The notes beneath the pieces were generated by a model that was not told the origin of the DNA, did no database searches, and was given only the letters and a program-made list of their open reading frames with translations. Below are positions 57,072-64,000 of a stretch of 64,000 nucleotides of DNA, piece after piece (the stretch's first letter is position 1; each line of letters starts with the position of its first letter). Source of the stretch: Siphonodentalium dalli (taxonomy: Eukaryota > Mollusca > Scaphopoda > Gadilida > Siphonodentaliidae); contig CP136064.1 of assembly GCA_032622095.1 (NCBI GenBank), positions 114,380,004 to 114,444,003 of the forward strand, given 5' to 3'. The translations under genes were made by a program, and so were the position numbers.

Positions 57072-58199
57072 ATGCTACATGAATTTCACAGACAAGACAA
57101 AGATTGACGCCGCTGAGAAAAGATTCAAGCGAAAATGTCTCTTGCAAACTGATGGAAGCACAGATTATTCAGTACCAACAAATTCTCTCTGAAGTACCAC
57201 CGCGTGTAATGTTGCATCTAACAGTCGTCATATATTCTCGGATGAGTGCATTATCTTTTATAAAGAAAAATATATAACTGAGTCATTTTCCAAAAAAAGG
57301 ACAAAAGAAAAGCTTGTTCAGTGTCAAACAAAAGAGGCATCTGATGCGATTTACAAGAGAGCCAAAATTTCTGAAATGAGAGTGTTTTATTACAAATAAG
57401 GGGAATCGATCTTATAGCTAAAGAAGCAAAATATCACGCGACATGCTCCAAATCTTTTACAAGATCATGGGTCTCATGTGGTGGCTTGTCAACTAACAAA
57501 TATAAAGAGGCCAGCAGTTTGTATGATAAACACTTTGATTCATTTTTTGATTTAGTTGTGGTGAAGAGAATCAAAGAAAATTCCGAAATCATTTGAATGA
57601 ACTCACTAACTTGTTATTGAGATTTATACAGGCACATGAGGAGAATGACTGTCTGGAGTTGCAGTACAGAAACTGGCTTCTCAAAAAAAGAATTCAAAAG
57701 AAGTGCTCTGACATAACATTAATAATTCGAGAGTAAAATAGTGTTCCACAGTGAGCGTAGCAGACACCCTGAACTGTCGTTCTGTCAAGATGACCCACTG
57801 GATAGTGATGATGGTAGTGAATCGGATGATAGTGATGTTGATGATGATGTTTGATACCGATTTATGTTCTCGCCCAGAAAGTGAAGTTCTGCGAACTCTG
57901 TTCATGGCTGCTCAAATAATTCAGCAATACTGGATGATGCTCCGAAATTGGAAGCGCCTTGGTCGCCATTGGGTACTGATTTGACAGAGGAGTCAGCATC
58001 TAGAATTGTTCCAGTACACTTGTCTAATTTCTTAGCATGGCTCTTCGATTCAGATGAAGAAATCCACTGTAACTCTCACATTGAAACACCATATGGAAGC
58101 ATCATTCTCTCTTTGGCACAAGACATAATATATGCTGTTTCCAAAGGAAGGAAACAAACACCAAAGCACCTGTATCTGAGAATGGCTGTTCGACATATG
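57072..58199 (+). pseudogene. CXC-family gene, exon 2 first part
   Basis: Resumes at the right target duplication with CYMNFTDKTKIDAAEKR, stops at 57191, then recovers in other frames: KEKLVQCQTKEASDAIYKR (57309 on), GIDLIAKEAKYHATCSKSF (57402-57596), YRNWLLKKRIQKK, FHSERSRHPELSFCQDD and an Asp/Ser-rich acidic linker (about 57790-57850). The last stretch is SRIVPVHLSNFLAWLF and SLAQDIIYAVSKGRKQTPKH. These match in order what I remember of the family's N-terminal half: Cys/His pairs, the DLIAKEAKYH box, acidic linker and the QDIIY...TPKH box. At least four frameshifts or stops show it is dead. The last codons are RHM at 58191-58199. Confidence 0.7.
58194..58199 (+). repeat. CATATG, left flank of 2.5-kb insertion
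   Basis: Repeated at 60718-60723. Removing 58200-60723 restores RHM followed by TGLSKL, which fits the family. Confidence 0.6.
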
Positions 58200-58422
58200 G
58201 TGAATTCCATTTAAAAGTTCCATTTTGGTCAATTTTACAAAATTCAATACTCATGCAGTGATATTGTTTATTTGGAAAAACGAATCCCCAATTTCCCAAA
58301 ACTTTTGATATTCTGTGGATTGCTCACTCCAACCTGGAGTTATGACAATTCCAATTGTTACATAATGTTTTCATTGTCAAACTCTTTTTTTCAGTGTAAT
58401 TCTTACAAATGCCACAATATTA

Positions 58423-58689
58423 TCAAATTGTGGGAATGATATAAAATAATATGTGAATTTTAATAAGAGGGGCAAATTCTGCAGATGTGTTATTAGTTGG
58501 AGATTCACCACTAGAGTTTATTGTCAGAAGACTAGGATTAGTTTTTGGCCAAAAATTATGTCCCATATCAGTCACAAATTCTGTTATGAAAGTATTGTAC
58601 ATAAAATATGTTTCATCTTCCCCAACCAAATCATGTTTCATATCCCTACCAACTTGTCTTAACATGTTTGCACTAACAACAGTTGCCAT
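58423..58689 (-). CDS. ORF of unknown function inside the insertion
   Basis: 88 codons on the minus strand from ATG 58689. VSANMLRQVGRDMKHDLV and FITEFVTDMGHNFWP look protein-like, and upstream on the same strand another frame reads YFVTDGTFLHEP. It could be an exon of a transposase or host gene carried by the insertion. No domain is recognised, and the plus strand is also open over 70 codons, so chance is not excluded. Confidence 0.3.
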   Translation of the reverse strand: MATVVSANMLRQVGRDMKHDLVGEDETYFMYNTFITEFVTDMGHNFWPKTNPSLLTINSSGESPTNNTSAEFAPLIKIHILFYIIPTI

Positions 58690-59120
58690 AATATCTTAGG
58701 TTTTCATGTATGGGCTCATGCAAAAATGTCCCATCAGTCACAAAATACATAGGATTCCATAATACAGCAAAACTCAAATGGCCCTGAATTGTTTTAGAAA
58801 TCGCCTATATACATCGCTCTATTTTTCATAATATCGGTAGTTTATACTGCCTGTCTGAATTTGTCATTATTAAATAATCCTTGTATAATTCCATAGTGAA
58901 CAATGACAAAAACCAACACACTGATAGAGAACTAGAATCATTTGCTACATGTGTAGCTGTCTAACACTGACATGGCCATTTCTGTTTGTGAACATGATCA
59001 TCTCTAGGGTGTGGCAAATACACCCTTTAGCCATTTTGAATTGTACTACTGTAAAATAAAATAATAATTTGAGCTTACAAAAAATGTCCAATATATCCAT
59101 AATTTCAGTGCCAAAATGCG

Positions 59121-59460
59121 GTCAAATTCTAAGTTTAAAAATGGCTGTAACTCATTTAAAAATAATTGGACGGAACCCATATTCGAACTTGGCTTGTATC
59201 TTTAGCTGGGAAATACACATACCGACTTTGGTTCAGATCAAATTATCCAAACTGGAGTTATTGGTAGGAAACCAAAAATGTTAACAGACCTTCAAATTCT
59301 AAGTCGAAAAAGGGCCATAACTCATGTAAAAATAATTGGAAGGAACCCATATTCGAACTTGGCTTGTATTTTTAGCTGGGAAATACACATACCAACTTTG
59401 GTTCAGATAAAATAATCCAAACTAGAGTTATCGATGTCAAAAAAGTGTCAATGGACAGAC
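59121..59460. repeat. ~169-bp tandem duplication
   Basis: Two units with 'CCCATATTCGAACTTGGCTT', 'GCTGGGAAATACACATACC' and 'AACTTTGGTTCAGAT', about 90 percent identical, within the 2.5-kb insertion. Confidence 0.85.
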
Positions 59461-59469
59461 GGGTGGAAA

Positions 59470-60690
59470 TAGTGATTACATAATAGAACTTTTTTCAAAA
59501 GGGAATATAAAAACAATATAAATGATAACAAACAGCAAAATCGCAAAGATGGTGATAATTTCTTCAAATATTTATATTACTCAGACTCTTAAAGGTACGG
59601 TTGGCCTTGGCGGTGGGTATCCTGTGAAAATATCTCCACTCGTCAAAAACCGCTACAAACAGAAAGAACATCAAAATGTAGATAGACTTTGTCCGTATAC
59701 AAATAAGAAATATCGCATAAACAGTATGTTATTGTCATATGTTTGACCATTGTTATGTAAACAAAAGCATAAAAATTTACTTTTCTGGCGTTTGTTTATA
59801 TTATGATGGTAAACATAAAGAACGTACTTTGTTGATGAATTCCTGATATGGAACTAATAAAGAGCGTTTATGCCACTTGTGTGTGATTAGCCAGTAGCAT
59901 TGTGCGGTCTTCTGTAACACAGTCCGGCTCTTGCTTAGGTAAAATATAGTAGGTCTTTACGATAACATGCTGTTTACGCGATGGTCATGGTATATACGAA
60001 CGAAACTGTATGCGTTTTAATGTTTTTCTGTTTACAGTGTTTGGAGCAAATATGAATATTTTCGACAATTAAGGCCTCACGTGCCTTTAACTATTTATGT
60101 ACCGGCACCAATTTGTCTCCAATTTTCATCTGTATCAACTATTGCCATCATTGTGTACAGATGCTTTTTCTTCTAAACTATAAACCCAACATGTACATAC
60201 TAATCAACATTAAAGCATGTCTTATCTCCAGCCAAACACAAACTGAAAATCCTATCATATTAGTTCTGAATAAGTTATTTTATTATTAGGATTGTTTCAA
60301 TTCAATTTTCATTGTGAATGTTGCCAAGATTCAAAACTATGGTTTTTAAAAGTCAGCAAATGACTTCCTGTCCAGACACGGACACGGTCATGGAAATATA
60401 AACCATATTAGGGGGAAGAAAAATGCAATAGTTATATATTGAGTCATTTGGATGTGAGTGTAACAATATTTGTTATATGTTGTGCTCCTTAGCTTAAGGG
60501 TACTCAAAAGTCGTCCTATCAGTCACACGACGAACAATGAAACTATTTGTCCATGTTATACTTCCTCATTGAAGCAGTACTAAATAGTGTTAGAGAGCGG
60601 TTGACACTCTTCAAGAAACACGTATATAATTATATAAAGCGTCACTCATATTCAAATAACAAGGGGTCCAAAAAGCAGATTTTCTAGCTT
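59470..60690. other. Insertion interior without genes
   Basis: AT-rich, no supported ORF. TCCTATCAGTCACA at 60513 is the only recurring signal. Confidence 0.35.
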
Positions 60691-60717
60691 GTCCCATCAG
60701 TCACAAGTGGAAATGAC

Positions 60718-62494
60718 CATATGACGGGATTATCTAAACTGATTGAGATTCTCAATGGATTTGGATATTCGGTTTCACATTCGTCTGTCCTTGAACACGA
60801 CACAGCTCTAGTGGAGAAGTTTATAGGCCGACTTGAACCTGTCCCACCAGGGTTTCGAAAAAACATTTTCACTACATTGGTTTCGGACAACTTTGATTTT
60901 GGCGAAGAAACACTTAGTGGTGCAGGAGCAACACATGGTACAGATGGCATTATTATCCAAGAGTTGTGGTCTACTGGTTCGGAATCAGCCAGTGTTTCTA
61001 GTTCTGCGAACAGGTGTGCACACTAGAAATCACATAGGAGATCTGTCACCCCCCGAAGAGATTTGTATAAATCCATATATTTTGGGGAAGAAACTTGGCC
61101 CTGATGGAGGATTTGATGGAGTGAAGATCAATGCAGACAGAGAGGAGGAGATGAAACTTTCTCGTCACATTGACCTATCTTATGTGCTAGCCAGAATACC
61201 CGTTAGCAGCATCACATACATTATTCCTGCATGGACCGGATTCAACACTGAGCTGATAGATGTTTCAACGAAAAAGATCAGCAACATCGGCTATATACCA
61301 ATGATAAATGCTTCGCCAACAGAAATGGCTACCGTTAACGCAGTATTGGTGCACAGCTTAGACATCGCAAATCATCTGTAATTAAAGAGTGTCGCGTTTG
61401 TGTTTGACCAAGCGATATATGCAAAGGCTCAACAAATTCGATGGAAAAATGAGGATATGAAATCGCGACTAATCGTGAGACTTGGTGAATTTCATACAAG
61501 CATGTCATGCATGTCTGCAATTGGTAGAAGGTTCCAGGCTAGCGGTTTGAAGGACCTTCTCGTTGAATCTGGGGTAGTTGCAGAAGGATCGGTGGATAAA
61601 GTGTTGACTGGGAAGCATTACAATAGAGCTATAAGGGCACACAAGCTAATATTTGAAGCTCTACGTCGACTGTGTCTTGCCGCCTTTGTTGAGTCTTCTT
61701 CGGATGTGGATGCTACTATTGTTGGAAGTTTCAGAACAGATAAAAACCTACTGTGCTACAAGGAAGTTAAAGCAAGTTGTTTTGGATGGCGACATATCGG
61801 AATTTCTCATGGAGTACGGTTCGTCATACAGGCGAACTGTGAAACATATCCAACCTTCGCCTTTTGGATCTCATACATGGAAATGCCGGTTTGTTGTTGT
61901 CGTACGTCAGGGCAACTCGTGAGGGAAACTGGGAGTTGCATCTTGCTAGTACACATCATATAATTCCTTGGATGTTCGCCTACAAGAGAGTTAACTATGC
62001 CAGGTATCTGCCGATTTATTTTCTGGAGATGGAAAATCTGCGAGACGTTGATATCAGTGCTCATGATAGTATGTCTGCAGGTAATTATGTTGTCACAAGA
62101 CATAAGGACTACGGATTTTCGAGTACAGCCTGCGACCAAGCCATTGAGCACACTGCGAATAGGGACTCAAAGACAAAGGGTGGTATCATTGAAATTTCAG
62201 GAAATAATTCAGCTGTATATCGGTGGACTGTTTCACACCACGAAAGAGTTCTAATCAGTAATAAATGTTTAGAGATGTCTTCACGGCATCTGAGGAAGAG
62301 GAAGAGGAAATATTTGGACAAAACGCGAGCAAAACATCATGAGGAATCTGTGAAGAATGTGGTCAATACAGTGAAGTCATTGTACAATCAATTCGAGTAC
62401 GATGAAGACAGTCTGATTAATATCTCTTCTGGGATGACTGCTCCAGAGAAAACTCGGCAAGATCTCGCTCGGGCTGCATCTGTTGGAGAATAAT
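60718..62494 (+). pseudogene. CXC-family gene, central region
   Basis: Continues as MTGLSKLIEILNGFGYSVS, FSTLV-like and ATHGTDGIIIQ (frame 1), then after a shift YILGKKLGPDGGFDG, LSYVLARIPVSSI and IPAWTGFN (60960-61379). A TAA at 61380 is followed by VAFVFDQAIYAKAQQIRWK, RLGEFHTSMSCMSAIGRRF and SGLKDLL...GSVDKVLTGKHYNRAIRAHKL. After more shifts come REGNWELHLASTHHIIPW, YARYLPIYFLEMENL, CDQAIEHTANRDSKTKGG and a basic region ending at 62492. These are the family's most conserved boxes, in order. Frame changes near 60960, 61380, 61800 and 61870 inactivate it. Confidence 0.75.
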
Positions 62495-62499
62495 TTTAA

Positions 62500-64000
62500 A
62501 AAGCGTATGTAGACTCGCGCTTGCTGGAAAAAGACGATCCTATTAGTGTGCTCGATGCCATTACTTTTCCGAAGCTTACAACAGTCTTGGATATTACTAG
62601 GCCAGTCGCAATAAAGGGTGAGAAAATTGCAATGAAGGTTACTTCATCACTGCTTGTGAGAATCGCTCTTCTCGGACAGTCAACATCAATAGATTTAAGA
62701 GATACACTGAAATATAATCTGACACCTTTCCCACAGGCGCTTGTGAATTTTGACGGGACAATATCCAAAACCAACAAAGCTGCTTTAATACACCACCTCG
62801 AAAACCAGATTGAAATTGATTTCACTGACATGCGGGACCCAGCTGAGCCTGTGCTAATGGCTATGATTAAAAAAATTAAGAAGATTCCTCACACGTTTGG
62901 CGAGCTATCGTTCAAAATTCTTAGATCGCTGAATTTCCTTGCTTCGAAACATAAGAGTAAAAGTGTTCATTTCGTCACAGATACCTACCCTAAAGAAAGA
63001 GATGCAAGGTCGTCGATGGGAGTAAACATCAAACAGTTCAAGTTGACATACGAAAATAAAACAAACTCCAAAGCAATTCAAGAAGTTCATGCGAGCTGGT
63101 AAGAACAAAGATAATTTAGTACAGTTCTTCCATCTTCTTCTTGGCCCATGGCAAGGAATGTCATTCCTATGTTGCTGTCGAGGACACTCTTTTGGTCAAA
63201 AGGGAGGATGATTTGTCTTGCTGTGATCACGAGGAAGCAGACACACGCATTCTGTTCCACGCTTTCTATGTCACAAAAGATAGTTCCAAAGATGTGTTAA
63301 TCGTCAGTGATGACACCGACGTTAGTGTTATTGCTCTGGGTCTTTCCAATTTAACTTGTTTATCCAATCATGTGTATGTGCGAAGCTGACAACTCGGAAT
63401 GTAACAGCAATGGGGAGGGTTATTGGATGTGAAAAGGCGTCTTTGATTGGATATCATCCGTTTACAGGTTGTGACACTTGTAGTTGCTTCCGGTGCAAAG
63501 GGAAATGTACACCTCTCGACACTATCTGGGCTAATGAGGACTTAACACGATTGATGCAATCACTTGGACTGGAATGGGAGCTCACGCGTGATATGGCAAC
63601 CCAAGTTGAACGTGCTGATTGCTTTTTGTATGGCTGCAACGACTTGTCTAGCGTCGATGAACTGTGGTACAGATTGTTTGCTGGCAAAACCACCCCAGAC
63701 TCATTGCCACCATATAGGGACTCTCTTATCAAGCATTTGCAGCGGGCTAATTATCAAGCATGCATATATCGTAGATCACTGGACAGAACTATTGGAGCAC
63801 CGAGGGCAGATGAGCACGGTTGGAAACTATCAGGCGACGACTTGTCTATCGATTGGGGAACACTGCCAGTAGCACCAGACTCACTTACAGAACATGTAAG
63901 ATGTACTTGCAAGAAGAATCGCTGTGTAAACCGGAAATGTTCGTGTCAGTTGAAACACCTTAAATGTTCTGAGATGTGTGGTTGCATCGGATGTGAGAAC
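62500..64000 (+). pseudogene. CXC-family gene, nuclease-like part and CXC tail (runs off window)
   Basis: 62521-63102 encodes the segment before the motif region (FPKLTTVLDITRP, FDGTISKTNKAALI, HFVTDTYP). A frameshift leads to 63141-63387 with CDHEEADTRI (63222-63251) and IVSDDTDVSVIAL (DDTDV at 63309-63323). A further +1 shift near 63384 gives GYHPFTGCDT (TGCD at 63464-63475), RLFAGKTTPDSLPP, HLQRANYQACIYRRS and, at 63899-64000, a tail with C-x-C-x4-C-x4-C-x-C-x6-C-x3-C-x-C-x2-C-x-N spacing. That is the tesmin/TSO1-type CXC pattern, a zinc-binding DNA-contact motif. The acidic residues at HEEADT, DDTD and GCD are spaced like the metal ligands of PIN/FEN1-type nucleases (inference). The stretch from 63413 to the end is fully open. 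Confidence 0.75.

Larger units (their letters stand above)
58200..60717. mobile_element. 2.5-kb insertion with CATATG duplication and weak TIRs
   Basis: Left end GTGAATTCCATTT and right end (complement) GTCATTTCCACTT agree at 10 of 13 bases, suggesting short imperfect inverted repeats and a 6-bp duplication. The interior repeats TCCCATCAGTCACA near 58728 and 60692, with variants at 58560 (CCCATATCAGTCACA) and 60513 (CCTATCAGTCACA). The minus strand has an ORF 58423-58689 with HDLVGEDETYFMYNTF, and at each repeat site it can read VTDGT or VTDMG. The superfamily is not assigned. Confidence 0.55.

Noticed and set aside
57681-57984. Frames 57681-57905 (minus) and 57751-57984 as separate proteins
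   Set aside because: They overlap the acidic linker of the CXC-family gene, which is coded in a different plus-strand frame.
58194-60723. Treating the 2.5-kb block as an ordinary GT-AG intron
   Set aside because: A GT follows ATG at 58200, but no AG lies at the matching phase before ACGGGA; the nearest AG would add residues and shift the frame. The CATATG repeat favours insertion.

Overview
This is a 64 kb piece of AT-rich animal nuclear DNA. The content points to a marine invertebrate (mollusc or similar), but no species can be named. The grounds are GT-AG exons, LINE retrotransposons of two or more clades, microsatellites, a C-type-lectin exon, Helitron-like repeats with tandem cores and microsatellites (reminiscent of bivalve 'pearl' elements), and an uncharacterised protein family that I know from memory to be multicopy in cnidarian, molluscan and sea-urchin genomes. 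I see no prokaryotic signal, no CRISPR array, no rRNA and no intact tRNA. Almost everything recognisable is mobile DNA or a gene damaged by it.

Layout. 1-2949: minus-strand Helitron-like elements joined end to end. 2950-8436: gene-poor DNA with a repeated GTAACGTAGGTATCGAT motif, a ~155 bp tandem repeat, a small ORF with one C2H2 finger and a dispersed repeat. 8437-25895: about 20 plus-strand Helitron-like modules, mostly head-to-tail with no DNA between them. They include three ~1.37 kb tandem units (11713-15812) and a ~1.95-2.03 kb duplicated block (17061-21038). 25896-29850: sparse sequence, a perfect 16-bp hairpin, a palindromic 74-bp tandem repeat, more minus-strand Helitron pieces and a 76-bp retroelement tail with its own target duplication. 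30205-30940: L1-type ORF1. 31596-33685: 2.1 kb inverted repeat with ~645-bp arms, each carrying a copy of a putative terminal exon. 35161-40927: nearly complete Tx1/L1-type ORF2, interrupted by a minus-strand LINE fragment flanked by ~635-bp direct repeats. 41870-43387: minus-strand Helitron pieces. 43750-44012: C-type-lectin exon. 45899-48955: retroelement 3' ends sharing a structured, covarying terminus, plus a 180-bp palindrome.

49157-64000 is best read as one broken gene of an uncharacterised family. It has exon 1, a GT-AG intron, exon 2 split by a ~5.95 kb LINE with an 11-bp target duplication, then split again by a 2.5 kb insertion flanked by CATATG. The coding sequence carries several frameshifts and runs off the window in a cysteine-rich CXC motif. 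The motif order HEEADTR, DDTDV, TGCD, CXC suggests a PIN/FEN1-like nuclease fold with a DNA-binding tail. That assignment is inference.

How the parts relate: this is a nested insertion landscape. Helitron-like elements concatenated and swapped 3' ends, a TIR element landed in one and was co-amplified, and LINEs landed in genes and in each other. The strongest leads are the concatenated Helitron modules, the covarying retroelement 3' end, the CXC-family gene, and the two unusually long duplications (635-bp direct, 645-bp inverted).
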